Shown piece by piece: positions 17,139-25,511 of a DNA stretch of 64,000 nt. The translations under genes and the position numbers were made by a program. Where the stretch lies: assembly GCF_040196175.1 (NCBI RefSeq), contig NZ_JBEFNF010000001.1:1116001-1180000 (forward strand). The letters run 5' to 3'. A model generated the notes under the pieces. It saw nothing but the letters and a program-made list of their open reading frames with translations, made no database searches and had not been told where the DNA came from. This DNA comes from Halospina sp040196175 (lineage in GTDB: Bacteria > Pseudomonadota > Gammaproteobacteria > Pseudomonadales > Oleiphilaceae). Position 1 is the stretch's first letter; the number at the start of each line of letters is the position of its first letter.

Positions 17139-19007
17139 ATCTTTACCCGCCTGCTGATCCTGCTGCTTACTCTCGTCGGCCCGGCTGCCGCCCAGTCGCC
17201 ATTTTCCGACGGCAATGGCGGCGAGTTCCCGCCAGTCGAGGAAGCGTTCCCGTTCACCACCTGGGTGGACAATGGTGAGCTCGTATTGAGCTGGGAGGTC
17301 ACACCGGAGTTCTACCTGTACGAAGAACGCATCAGTATTGAGACGGAACCGGCGCAGGCCCTCACCCTGCCCCCGCAGTTCAGTATCGAAAGTGAGATCA
17401 AGGACGACCCCTATTTCGGGGAAACACCGGTCTTCTACGACGACGTCACCGCCAGGCTGGCTCCAGTCGATGATCACAACGGACAACCTATTCACGTAAC
17501 CGTGGAATGGCAGGGCTGTGCCGAAGCGGGCCTGTGCTACACGCCCCAGACGGAAACGCTGCGCCTGGACCCGGCCGACGGCAGTGTCATATACCCGGCA
17601 CCGGCGAACGACACTGCCAACACAACATCCACTGATGACGGCGAGGCTCAGGCTTCGGCGCCAGCTGGTGGCGCCAGCCGGGATGACGGCCGGTGGCGTG
17701 GTGGCAGTCTGGAGGCACTGCTGAGCAGTGATTCGCTGTTCTGGGCCATGCTGGTGTTTTACGGGCTCGGACTGGGACTTACCTTCACACCCTGTGTTCT
17801 GCCAATGATTCCAATCATCTCAGCGGTGGTTTCCGGCCAGCGCCAACTCAGCACCCTCCAGGCCTTTTACCTGTCACTGGCCTATGTCCTGGGCATGGCG
17901 TTGATGTACGCCGCAGCCGGCGTTCTCGTTGGTCTGCTCGGTGCCTCTTTCAATCTCCAGGCACATCTTCAGGCTCCCTGGGTTCTGGCGCTCTTTGCCG
18001 GCCTGTTCTCACTGTTCGCGCTGGCCATGTTTGGCGTCTTCGATATCCGCCTGCCTGAGACGCTCACAAACGGCCTAAGCCACCAGAGTGAACGCCTCAG
18101 TGGTGGCAATGTGGGCGGAGTAGCAGGCATTGGCGCGCTCTCCGCCCTGATTGTCTCCCCCTGCGTGACCGCCCCGCTTGCCGCTGCCCTGGTCTATCTG
18201 AGCGCCACCCAGGATGCGGCCATGGGCGGGCTGGCGCTGTTCGCGCTGGCACTGGGCATGGGCACGCCGCTGATCATCATTGGCACTGGGGGCCGGCGTT
18301 TCATGCCCCAACCCGGCCCCTGGATGAACCGCATCAAGGCCGCTTTTGGCATCCTCATGCTGGCGGTGGCCATCTGGCTTCTAGAGCGGGTTATTCCGGG
18401 GCCCGCCGCGCTGGTTCTGTGGGCCCTTCTGCTGGCAGTGACTGGGGTCCAAATGGGTGCCTTTGAACCGCTGGGAGAGGGTTGGCCCCGCACGCGCAAG
18501 GGTGTCGGTGTTGTCCTGGTACTTGTTGCCACCATGCTGCTGGCGGGGGCCATGGCCGGAGCCAGTGATCCCCTGCAACCACTGGCGCCTTTCCATGCTG
18601 AGGCCCGAAACGGCGATTCCGTATTGCCCGAAGAACCCTTCGAACGGGTGACTGATGCTGAGAATGTTGAAACCCGCCTGCAACGCGCTGCTGATGCCGG
18701 CAACCCCGTGATTCTTGATTTCTACGCGGACTGGTGCATCAGCTGCAAGGTCATGGAACGACAGGTCTTCGATACCCAGCCCGTACTCGAGGCTATGGCC
18801 GAATTCGAGCGCCTCCAGGTGGATGTGACGGACAACACGGCGGCCGACCAGGCTCTTCTTGACCGCTTCAATCTCTTCGGTCCACCGACTCTACTGTTCT
18901 TCAATAGCGAGGGTGAGGAACTCAAACAGGCACGCATACTCGGTGAAATGGACCAGCAGGCTTTCCTTGACCACCTTGAGCGGGTCCGCGAGCGGATCGG
19001 CAGCTGA
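17139..19007 (+). CDS. dsbD: Thiol:disulfide interchange protein DsbD, apparently with a non-standard ATC start
   Basis: DsbD carries electrons from cytoplasmic thioredoxin across the inner membrane to DsbC and other periplasmic thiol proteins. With the start at 17139 the protein has 622 residues: a signal peptide (residues 2-20, FTRLLILLLTLVGPAAA then QS), a periplasmic alpha domain with C127 and C133, eight membrane segments with FTPCVLPM and VSPCVTAP, and a C-terminal thioredoxin domain with DWCISCK. No ATG, GTG or TTG is available in this frame before the signal peptide. AGGAG at 17126-17130 stands 8 bases before the codon ATC at 17139. The first standard start codon, GTG at 17265, would remove the signal peptide and part of the alpha domain. 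A base change or error at this codon is the alternative. Confidence 0.9.
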   Translation: MFTRLLILLLTLVGPAAAQSPFSDGNGGEFPPVEEAFPFTTWVDNGELVLSWEVTPEFYLYEERISIETEPAQALTLPPQFSIESEIKDDPYFGETPVFYDDVTARLAPVDDHNGQPIHVTVEWQGCAEAGLCYTPQTETLRLDPADGSVIYPAPANDTANTTSTDDGEAQASAPAGGASRDDGRWRGGSLEALLSSDSLFWAMLVFYGLGLGLTFTPCVLPMIPIISAVVSGQRQLSTLQAFYLSLAYVLGMALMYAAAGVLVGLLGASFNLQAHLQAPWVLALFAGLFSLFALAMFGVFDIRLPETLTNGLSHQSERLSGGNVGGVAGIGALSALIVSPCVTAPLAAALVYLSATQDAAMGGLALFALALGMGTPLIIIGTGGRRFMPQPGPWMNRIKAAFGILMLAVAIWLLERVIPGPAALVLWALLLAVTGVQMGAFEPLGEGWPRTRKGVGVVLVLVATMLLAGAMAGASDPLQPLAPFHAEARNGDSVLPEEPFERVTDAENVETRLQRAADAGNPVILDFYADWCISCKVMERQVFDTQPVLEAMAEFERLQVDVTDNTAADQALLDRFNLFGPPTLLFFNSEGEELKQARILGEMDQQAFLDHLERVRERIGS

Positions 19008-19009
19008 GC

Positions 19010-19873
19010 TTGGCCGGTTTCAGCCTGCGTTCATCACTGCACAGGGGCGCCGCCTGCGTCCTTGCCGGCGAGCTGCTGCTCGCATTGATGGGCGCCCAAG
19101 TCAAAGCGCTCGCACCGGAGCTGGATAACACCATGCTGGTGTTTGCCCGCAACGCACTGGGACTGGCCATCATCCTGCCAATCATGCTCTGGCGTGAGGG
19201 CCCGGACTGTTTGCGCACCATCAATCTGCGCTTCCATGTTGTGCGTGGCGTGGTCGGGGTCTCCGCCATGTACTGCTATTTCTTCAGCCTGGGCGGGCTG
19301 GCACTGACCGACGCGGTGCTTCTTAAGCTCACCTCACCTTTTTTCATTCCGTTGATAGCGCTTCTCTGGCTGGGTGAGCGCACGTCGCCATGGGCACTGA
19401 TGACGATAGTACTGGGCTTCTGCGGCGTCGTGGTTCTGCTTCAGCCCGGCCATGCAGGCATCCAGGACGTACTCTTTGTTATGGCAGGGGTATCCGGCGC
19501 AGTAATGGGCGGCACCGCCAAGGTCGCCATACGGCGAATGGGCACACGCGAGCCGAGCGCACGAATTGTGGTTTACTTTGGCATCGTCGCCACGACGGTA
19601 TCGGCACCGGCTGCGCTTCTGAACTGGCAGTGGCCCACGCTGTGGCAGTGGCTCGGCTTACTGTCCATCGCTGCCTGCGCCACGGCGGCCCAGATGCTGA
19701 TCACCACGGCCTATCGTATCGCCCCCGCAGGGCGTATCGGCCAGTTCACCTATTCTTCGGTCATTTTCGCAGCGTTACTGGGCTGGCTGATCTGGTCGGA
19801 ACCCTTCACCCTCAACCAGGCTCTCGGTTGTATGTTCATAGTGGGAGCGGGACTTTTGAATATGCGCCGCTGA
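19010..19873 (+). CDS. EamA/DMT-family membrane transporter
   Basis: A 287-residue protein with about ten hydrophobic segments in two similar halves, the pattern of drug/metabolite transporters. Readable family features are ELLLALMGAQVKAL at the first segment and LWLGERTSPWAL closing the first half, mirrored by LIWSEPFTLNQALG in the second. It starts at TTG only 2 bases after the dsbD stop, so the two are likely cotranscribed. The substrate is unknown; relatives export amino acids, metabolites or take up S-adenosylmethionine. It ends 5 bases before convergent tusA. Confidence 0.85.
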   Translation: MAGFSLRSSLHRGAACVLAGELLLALMGAQVKALAPELDNTMLVFARNALGLAIILPIMLWREGPDCLRTINLRFHVVRGVVGVSAMYCYFFSLGGLALTDAVLLKLTSPFFIPLIALLWLGERTSPWALMTIVLGFCGVVVLLQPGHAGIQDVLFVMAGVSGAVMGGTAKVAIRRMGTREPSARIVVYFGIVATTVSAPAALLNWQWPTLWQWLGLLSIAACATAAQMLITTAYRIAPAGRIGQFTYSSVIFAALLGWLIWSEPFTLNQALGCMFIVGAGLLNMRR

Positions 19874-19878
19874 GAGGC

Positions 19879-20115
19879 TCAGACGGCGCGCTCAATCCAG
19901 TAGACATAATGCTCATCATCCACCTGTTGTTCCAGCAAATGATGCCCCAGAAACTGGCAGAAACGCGGGATGTCGCGCTGGGTCGAGGGGTCCGTGGCGA
20001 TCACGCGCAGGACCCCGTTGACGGGAACATCCGCAATCCGGTTGTGAAGCATCATGACCGGCTCCGGGCAAACCAGACCAGTGGCATCAAGCGTTGCATC
20101 ATATTCGCGGGTCAA
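19879..20115 (-). CDS. tusA: Sulfur carrier protein TusA
   Basis: TusA accepts sulfur from the cysteine desulfurase IscS and passes it on toward MnmA for tRNA thiolation. The 78-residue protein has the active cysteine C16 in GLVCPEPVMMLH and the RDIPRFCQFLGHHL segment of the family. I placed the start at a TTG at 20115 because CCTCC at 20124-20128 (GGAGG on the coding strand) stands exactly 8 bases away and the product then matches E. coli TusA (81). An ATG 21 codons upstream would add a stretch with no match to the family. Confidence 0.88.
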   Translation of the reverse strand: MTREYDATLDATGLVCPEPVMMLHNRIADVPVNGVLRVIATDPSTQRDIPRFCQFLGHHLLEQQVDDEHYVYWIERAV

Positions 20116-20228
20116 TGACGGAACCTCCGTACACGCGCTTCCGGATTTTTCTGCCAGAATGGTGAAACAGGATAACACATTCAGTGTAATTATATGACAG
20201 ACAGGTAAACTTCAGGGAGACCCAGACC

Positions 20229-20531
20229 ATGATTCGCGTCATCATTGAACGCTACATTGCGGAATCCATGGAAACCACCTATGACGCTCAGGCCCGCGAG
20301 GCGCTGCGCAACGCCATTGATATTCCCGGTTTCATTTCCGGTGAATCCCTCAAGGATGACCATAATCCGCGCCACCGTGTGATTGTTTCAACCTGGCGGT
20401 CCACGGCAGACTGGTACCGTTGGTATGCGTCATCCGAGCGCCGCGAGAAGATTGAACGCATCCGGCCGCTTCTGGAGGCAGATGAGCGTATCACGGTGCT
20501 GGAATACGCCGTACCTACCGGCAACGTCTGA
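20229..20531 (+). CDS. ABM-domain (antibiotic biosynthesis monooxygenase-like) small protein
   Basis: A 100-residue single-domain protein with the ferredoxin-like ABM pattern: a first strand IRVIIERYIA, PGFISGESLKD in the middle and VIVSTWRSTADWYRWYAS with conserved Trp. Such proteins are small oxygenases or haem- or quinone-interacting enzymes, often without any bound cofactor. Which reaction it performs cannot be read off. It is transcribed away from tusA and overlaps the end of convergent rlmM by 17 bases. Confidence 0.8.
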   Translation: MIRVIIERYIAESMETTYDAQAREALRNAIDIPGFISGESLKDDHNPRHRVIVSTWRSTADWYRWYASSERREKIERIRPLLEADERITVLEYAVPTGNV

Positions 20532-21606
20532 CAGGGGCGACACAACAGGTGATTTCCTCACGATCGTGGTAGAGGTGGGCCGCCGTGACGGCCAGATCCG
20601 CACTGCTGGCGGCAATACTTTCCTCCAGGCGCGCGCGGTAGTCCTGCCAGCAGTTCCAACGCTGTTTCATGGGCAGTTTCAGGTTGAATACCGCCATCCG
20701 ACAGAGCTGGTTGTCAAACCACTCTGTGATCAGCTCCACCACCCGGGCGGGGCGATCAACAATGTCGCACACCAGCCAGTCCACGGGATGCGAGGGGCGC
20801 CAGGTAAAGGCATCCTCAGTCCTGTGGGTAACCAGCCCGGATGCCATAAGCGCCTCATCCATCGGCCCGTTATCCACGGCAGTGACGGCCAGACCGCGCT
20901 GCACCAGTTGCCAGGTCCAGCCCCCGGGGGCAGCGCCCAGATCCACGGCCGTCATACCATGGTGGAACAGACGCTCGCGCTCATCCGGGGAAAAAAACCG
21001 GTGCAGGGCCTCCTCCAGCTTGAGGGTTGAACGGCTGGGGGCAGTTCCCGGCATCCGCAGCCTGGGCACGCCTTCGTGAAACCCGGAGGACAGCCCCGGA
21101 TCCCGGCGGGCCAACAGGGCGCGCCTGAAATCCGGGAGCAGTATCTCCAGCCCCGGTGCTGAAGGATCGGCATCAGCGCTGGCATGCAGAATACCGGCAC
21201 CGCGCAGCGCTTTCGCCAGTGGACTGGTCCATTTGCGGGCAAAGCGAGGCAGTGCTTCTTCGACATCAGCCGAGGGCACATGCACATCCACGCGTCCGAA
21301 GGGGCCAGTTTCGCCGGCATCGCGCAGTCCTTCCAGGACCGCACTGACACGGTCTTCTCCTGGCAACGGGTCAATAACACCGATACCAACATACCAATCC
21401 CGCACAAAAACCAGATGGGTAAGCGCCACCGCCCGCATGATCTTTTCCGCTGGCTGGTCCGGCAACTCAAACCGGACCCAGCCGGCCGCTTCCGGAACGA
21501 AGAATCCGTAACCGCCGACCTCTGACGCGCGCGTCACCAGCTCCTGTCCGGCATCGGCCTCAAAGCCGGGTCGGCACAGTGCCCGGATCACCCCAGTGTC
21601 TGTCAT
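20515..21606 (-). CDS. rlmM: 23S rRNA 2'-O-methyltransferase RlmM
   Basis: RlmM methylates the ribose of C2498 in 23S rRNA. The 363-residue protein has an N-terminal THUMP-type region (about 1-165) and a Rossmann methyltransferase domain with the S-adenosylmethionine motif DLGAAPGGWTWQL and the catalytic Lys/Asp/Lys set in VCDIVD and NLKLPMKQRW. Length equals the E. coli enzyme (366). Its start overlaps the hydrolase stop by one base (TAATG), which points to a two-gene operon. Confidence 0.96.
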   Translation of the reverse strand: MTDTGVIRALCRPGFEADAGQELVTRASEVGGYGFFVPEAAGWVRFELPDQPAEKIMRAVALTHLVFVRDWYVGIGVIDPLPGEDRVSAVLEGLRDAGETGPFGRVDVHVPSADVEEALPRFARKWTSPLAKALRGAGILHASADADPSAPGLEILLPDFRRALLARRDPGLSSGFHEGVPRLRMPGTAPSRSTLKLEEALHRFFSPDERERLFHHGMTAVDLGAAPGGWTWQLVQRGLAVTAVDNGPMDEALMASGLVTHRTEDAFTWRPSHPVDWLVCDIVDRPARVVELITEWFDNQLCRMAVFNLKLPMKQRWNCWQDYRARLEESIAASSADLAVTAAHLYHDREEITCCVAPVRRCR

Positions 21607-22265
21607 TACTTGCTCATCTCCTTTGCCCTCACAAAGGCTCTCGCGCTTTCGGCAGTCGTTGTCAGAACCCGATTCGGATCCAGTCCACTACGACGTGTGG
21701 GCATCAGCTCGTGGTCGCCATCGGCCACCCATTCAACCTGCACCGGTCCCGGGAACGGCATCCGTGCCTCCACTTCGCCGCGCTTACCAAAAGGATCGCG
21801 CTCCCCCTGCGCAATCCAGAGAGGTCCGCACAGAGTGGCAAAATGGTCCGTTCGCCATTGCTGCGGCTTACGTGGCGGATGGAACGGATATCCGAAGACC
21901 AGGGCGCCACTCGCCAGCTCCGGACTCTGCTCCGGGGTCAGCAGCACTGATGCCATGCGCCCGCCCAGTGAGCGGCCACCAATCCAGACGGGCCCCGTAT
22001 CCGACTCCTGGCGTTTGACCTCTTGAACAGCCTCTTTCCACGTCTTAAGCAGTATCGGAGCACGATCCGGGGGGCGGCGTTTCCCCGTGCTGCGGCGCTG
22101 CTCCATGAAAGGGAACTCAAAACGCCTTACACGAAAGCCCGATGATGCCAGTGCCATGGCCAACCGCTCCATAGGTGCCGAGTCAACAGGCGCGCCAGAG
22201 CCATGGGCGAGGACCAGAAGCGGCCCCTGATTGCCATTACAGAGTATATCCAAAGGCACTACCAT
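21606..22265 (-). CDS. Alpha/beta hydrolase of the KANL3/Tex30 type
   Basis: A 219-residue alpha/beta hydrolase. The oxyanion segment is LVLAHGSGAP, the nucleophile serine lies in WIGGRSLGGRMAS, and the late Asp and His of the triad in QGERDPFG and GDHELMP. The substrate is unknown. The start at 22265 gives a domain-sized protein but has no clear ribosome site; an ATG at 22322 would add 19 residues and has GGAGG almost touching it. The FNR-type box of ccoN begins 10 bases from the chosen start, so the two divergent genes share control sequence. Followed directly by rlmM. Confidence 0.78.
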   Translation of the reverse strand: MVVPLDILCNGNQGPLLVLAHGSGAPVDSAPMERLAMALASSGFRVRRFEFPFMEQRRSTGKRRPPDRAPILLKTWKEAVQEVKRQESDTGPVWIGGRSLGGRMASVLLTPEQSPELASGALVFGYPFHPPRKPQQWRTDHFATLCGPLWIAQGERDPFGKRGEVEARMPFPGPVQVEWVADGDHELMPTRRSGLDPNRVLTTTAESARAFVRAKEMSK

Positions 22266-22274
22266 GTTAATAAT

Positions 22275-22288
22275 TTGATATATATCAT
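22275..22288 (+). promoter_or_regulatory. FNR/Anr-type binding site upstream of ccoN
   Basis: TTGATATATATCAT matches the FNR/Anr consensus TTGAT-N4-ATCAA at nine of ten positions. It is centred about 72 bases before the ccoN ATG, which leaves room for a class II activated promoter with a transcription start near 22323. Activation of cbb3 oxidase genes under low oxygen by this regulator family is established. Confidence 0.8.
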
Positions 22289-22353
22289 TGAGGGGCAGCG
22301 CCGCGTTGCATAGGCTGCGCATACCCTCCAAAACAGTCCCGGAAGAGACGAAC

Positions 22354-23796
22354 ATGGAAACACAGACGTCTGCGGAAACCTACAACTACCGGGTGGTACG
22401 GCAGTTTGCCATAGCCTCGCTGGTATGGGGTATTGTCGGAATGGGTCTCGGTGTATTCATCGCGGCTCAGATGTTCCTGCCCCAGTTGAACTTTGACCTG
22501 CCCTGGACAAGCTTCGGGCGCCTGCGCCCGCTGCATACCAATGCGGTCATCTTTGCCTTTGCCGGCAGTGCCCTGTTTGCCACCTCTTATTACGTGGTTC
22601 AGCGCACATCCCAGGCAAGGCTGATCTCGGACGAGGCTGCCGCTTTCACGTTCTGGGGATGGCAGGCGGTTATTGTGCTGGTCGCCATAACCCTGCCGCT
22701 GGGCTACACCACCACCAAGGAATACGCCGAACCGGAGTGGCCGATCAACATCCTGATCGCCATTGTCTGGCTGACTTACGCCTATGTGTTCTTTGGAACC
22801 ATTGCGCGACGCCGGGTGAAGCACATCTACGTGGCCAACTGGTTCTACGGCGCCTTCATCATCACCATCGCCATCCTGCACGTGGTGAATAACCTGGCGA
22901 TTCCGGTAGGTTGGTTTGAGTCCTACTCCATTTTCCCCGGTACCATCGACGCCATGGTCCAGTGGTGGTACGGCCATAATGCCGTGGGTTTCTATCTGAC
23001 CGCTGGTTTCCTGGGGATGATGTACTATTTCGTGCCCAAGCAGGCCAACCGCCCCATTTACTCCTATCGACTGTCGATCGTGCACTTCTGGGCGCTGATC
23101 GCCACCTATGTATGGGCCGGCGGTCACCACCTTCATTACAGCCCGCTGCCGGAGTGGGCCCAGACCGCCTCCATGATCATGTCCCTGATCCTGCTGGCGC
23201 CAAGTTGGGGCGGTATGATCAACGGCATCATGACCCTCTCGGGTGCCTGGTATAAGCTGCGCACGGACCCGATCCTGCGCTTCCTCATCGTGGCCGTTTC
23301 CTTCTATGGCATGGCCACTTTCGAAGGGCCGCTGATGTCCATCCGTACGGTAAACGCACTGTCCCACAGCACAGACTGGACCGTCGGCCACGTGCATTCG
23401 GGGGCACTGGGCTGGGTTGCCATGATCAGCTTTGGCGCGCTCTATCACCTGTTCCCGCGTCTTTATGGTCTCAAGTCCATGTTCAGCTTACCGCTAATCA
23501 ACCTGCACTTCTGGCTCGCCACCATCGGTGTGGTGCTCTATACCGTCTCGATGTGGATCAATGGCCTCCTCCAGGGGCTCATGTGGCGCGCGGTGAATGA
23601 CGATGGCACGCTTACCTACAGCTTTGTGGAAGCCGTTGAAGCAAGCTACCCGGGCTATGTGGTGCGATTCATTGGCGGCGCTTTCTTCCTGGGCGGTGTT
23701 CTGGTGATGGCCTACAACGTGTGGCGCACTGTTGGCCAGAGTGAAACCGGCGCACTTGATGATTCTACTGACGCAGTGCAGGGAGTGAACGAATGA
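22354..23796 (+). CDS. ccoN: cbb3-type cytochrome c oxidase subunit I, CcoN
   Basis: CcoN is the catalytic subunit of the high-affinity terminal oxidase, holding haem b and the haem b3-CuB centre. The 480-residue protein has about 12 membrane segments. Histidine ligands are visible in RPLHTNAV, WWYGHNAVGF, WAGGHHLHYSPLP and TVGHVHSGALGW. The ATG at 22354 follows GGAAGAGA and matches the usual N-terminus; the open frame extends 22 codons upstream without support. An FNR/Anr box precedes it. It overlaps ccoO by 4 bases, and the whole of ccoNOQPGHIS appears as one operon. Confidence 0.98.
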   Translation: METQTSAETYNYRVVRQFAIASLVWGIVGMGLGVFIAAQMFLPQLNFDLPWTSFGRLRPLHTNAVIFAFAGSALFATSYYVVQRTSQARLISDEAAAFTFWGWQAVIVLVAITLPLGYTTTKEYAEPEWPINILIAIVWLTYAYVFFGTIARRRVKHIYVANWFYGAFIITIAILHVVNNLAIPVGWFESYSIFPGTIDAMVQWWYGHNAVGFYLTAGFLGMMYYFVPKQANRPIYSYRLSIVHFWALIATYVWAGGHHLHYSPLPEWAQTASMIMSLILLAPSWGGMINGIMTLSGAWYKLRTDPILRFLIVAVSFYGMATFEGPLMSIRTVNALSHSTDWTVGHVHSGALGWVAMISFGALYHLFPRLYGLKSMFSLPLINLHFWLATIGVVLYTVSMWINGLLQGLMWRAVNDDGTLTYSFVEAVEASYPGYVVRFIGGAFFLGGVLVMAYNVWRTVGQSETGALDDSTDAVQGVNE

Positions 23797-24401
23797 GCCA
23801 CGAGAAAGTTGAAAAGCACTTGGGTCTACTGATCGGGCTGATTATTGTGGTGGTCAGCCTTGGCGGGTTGGCGGAAATTGTTCCCCTGTTCTTTGACAAA
23901 CAGGTTAATGAACCCGTGGAAGGCCTGGAACCACTCAGTGCTGTGGAACTGGAAGGCCGTGACATTTACATGCGTGAAGGTTGCCATGTCTGTCACACGC
24001 AGAAAGTGCGTCCCTTCCGGGCCGAGACCGAGCGTTACGGCCACTATTCCGTTGCCGGCGAGCAGGTTTATCAGCACCCCTTCCTGTGGGGATCCAAGCG
24101 GACCGGCCCCGACCTGGCACGGGTAGGTGGACGCTATTCCGACGCCTGGCACCGCCTGCACCTGTACAACCCGCGGATGGTGGTTCCCGAATCCAATATG
24201 CCGGCCTATCCATGGCTGTTTGAACAGAAGGTGGATCCGGATCAGACCGCGCGGAAGATGCGTGCCATGCGGACTCTGGGCGTCCCCTACACGGATAAGC
24301 AGATTGAGAATGCCGCGGAGAATGTTCGCGGCACTTTCGAGATCCAGGCGCTGATCGCCTACCTGCAGCAACTTGGCACAGCAATTCCGGAACAGAGGTG
24401 A
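23793..24401 (+). CDS. ccoO: cbb3-type cytochrome c oxidase subunit II, CcoO
   Basis: CcoO is the mono-haem cytochrome c subunit that passes electrons from CcoP to CcoN. The 202-residue protein has one N-terminal membrane segment (about 10-32), the haem-binding CHVCH at 64-68, and methionine candidates for the distal haem ligand in VPESNMPAYPWL. Length is typical of the family (about 200). It overlaps ccoN at its start and is followed immediately by ccoQ. Confidence 0.98.
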   Translation: MSHEKVEKHLGLLIGLIIVVVSLGGLAEIVPLFFDKQVNEPVEGLEPLSAVELEGRDIYMREGCHVCHTQKVRPFRAETERYGHYSVAGEQVYQHPFLWGSKRTGPDLARVGGRYSDAWHRLHLYNPRMVVPESNMPAYPWLFEQKVDPDQTARKMRAMRTLGVPYTDKQIENAAENVRGTFEIQALIAYLQQLGTAIPEQR

Positions 24402-24403
24402 TC

Positions 24404-24604
24404 ATGGCATGGGAGACGCTGCTCAGTCAGTTCAAGGGTATTCACACTCTATTGATGATCGCCCTCTTTGTGGGTATCTGTATCTGGGCGTTCAGCCCGT
24501 CCCGGCAGCGGGAAAACGAAAAGGCCGCGCATCTGGTGTTCGAAGAAGAGGACATGGAGACGCGTACCATCGAACAGCAACGGAGAGACAACCACGATGA
24601 GTAG
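24404..24604 (+). CDS. ccoQ: cbb3-type cytochrome c oxidase subunit CcoQ
   Basis: A 66-residue small membrane protein with one hydrophobic segment at about 12-28 and a charged tail (RQRENEKAAHLVFEEEDM). CcoQ stabilises the interaction of CcoP with the CcoNO core. I chose the ATG at 24404, five bases after CAGAGG; a GTG two codons upstream is also possible. It overlaps the ccoP start by 8 bases. Confidence 0.92.
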   Translation: MAWETLLSQFKGIHTLLMIALFVGICIWAFSPSRQRENEKAAHLVFEEEDMETRTIEQQRRDNHDE

Positions 24605-25511
24605 TTTCTGGAGCATCTGGATCAGCGCACTGATCCTGCTTGTGGTTTTTGGGTGCTGGTGGCTCCTCTGGATTGTCCGCCGCAATCAACCAACGGATAA
24701 GGTTGAAAACCGCAGTATCGGTCATGAGGTGGACGGCATCGAGGAGCTGGATAACCCGCTGCCAAAGTGGTGGTGCTGGATGTTCGTTGGACTGATCCTC
24801 TTTTCCCTGCTGTATCTGGCACTATACCCCGGCCTGGGGAACTATCAGGGCCTTCTGGGGTGGAGCCAGACGAAAGCATGGGAACAGGAAATGGAGCAGG
24901 CGCGGGAAGAGTACGGGCCGCTTTTTGCCCAGTACGCGGAGACGGATGTGCCTGAACTCGCACACAATGGCGAGGCCATGCAGGCCGCCCAGCGGCTTTT
25001 CTCCAACAACTGTTCCACCTGCCATGGCTCAGCCGGGCGCGGCGGCTACGGCTTCCCCAACCTTACTGATGACAATTGGATCTGGGGCGGCAGTGTGGAC
25101 GCCATCAGGCACACTCTGACCAATGGCCGCCAGGCCAACATGCCGGCGCGTGGTATCAACCCGAACCTGAGCAATGATCAGCTGTCTGACATTACGGAAT
25201 ACGTACTGTCACTCAACGACCGGGACGGCGTGGATAGCGCCGCAGCTGAGCGCGGTAAGCCGCTGTTCTCGCAGGCATGCGCCACCTGTCACGGCCAGAA
25301 TGCGAAGGGCAACCAGAGCATGGGCGCGCCCAACCTGGCCAATGACACCTGGCTCTATGGCGGGGATCGCAAGACCATCATGGAAACACTACAGTATGGA
25401 CGTCAGGGTCATATGCCAGCTCAGGCCCAGCTCACTGAAGATCAGATCCATCTGATGACTGCGTATGTCTATCGGCTCTCAGGCCAACACGTTGATGAAG
25501 GAGCGCAATGA
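24597..25511 (+). CDS. ccoP: cbb3-type cytochrome c oxidase subunit III, CcoP
   Basis: CcoP is the di-haem cytochrome c subunit that receives electrons from soluble or membrane cytochromes. The 304-residue protein has two membrane segments near residues 5-27 and 57-78 and two haem sites, CSTCH (139-143) and CATCH (228-232), each in a cytochrome c fold with a later Met ligand (ANMPARG and GHMPAQ). The ATG at 24597 fits the family N-terminus. It overlaps ccoQ by 8 bases and ccoG by 4 bases. Confidence 0.98.
   Translation: MSSFWSIWISALILLVVFGCWWLLWIVRRNQPTDKVENRSIGHEVDGIEELDNPLPKWWCWMFVGLILFSLLYLALYPGLGNYQGLLGWSQTKAWEQEMEQAREEYGPLFAQYAETDVPELAHNGEAMQAAQRLFSNNCSTCHGSAGRGGYGFPNLTDDNWIWGGSVDAIRHTLTNGRQANMPARGINPNLSNDQLSDITEYVLSLNDRDGVDSAAAERGKPLFSQACATCHGQNAKGNQSMGAPNLANDTWLYGGDRKTIMETLQYGRQGHMPAQAQLTEDQIHLMTAYVYRLSGQHVDEGAQ

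Noticed and set aside
22285..23448. Minus-strand open frame of 387 codons across ccoN
   Set aside because: Its composition (many Gly, His, Asp, Gln) mirrors the membrane codons of ccoN; no promoter or ribosome site.
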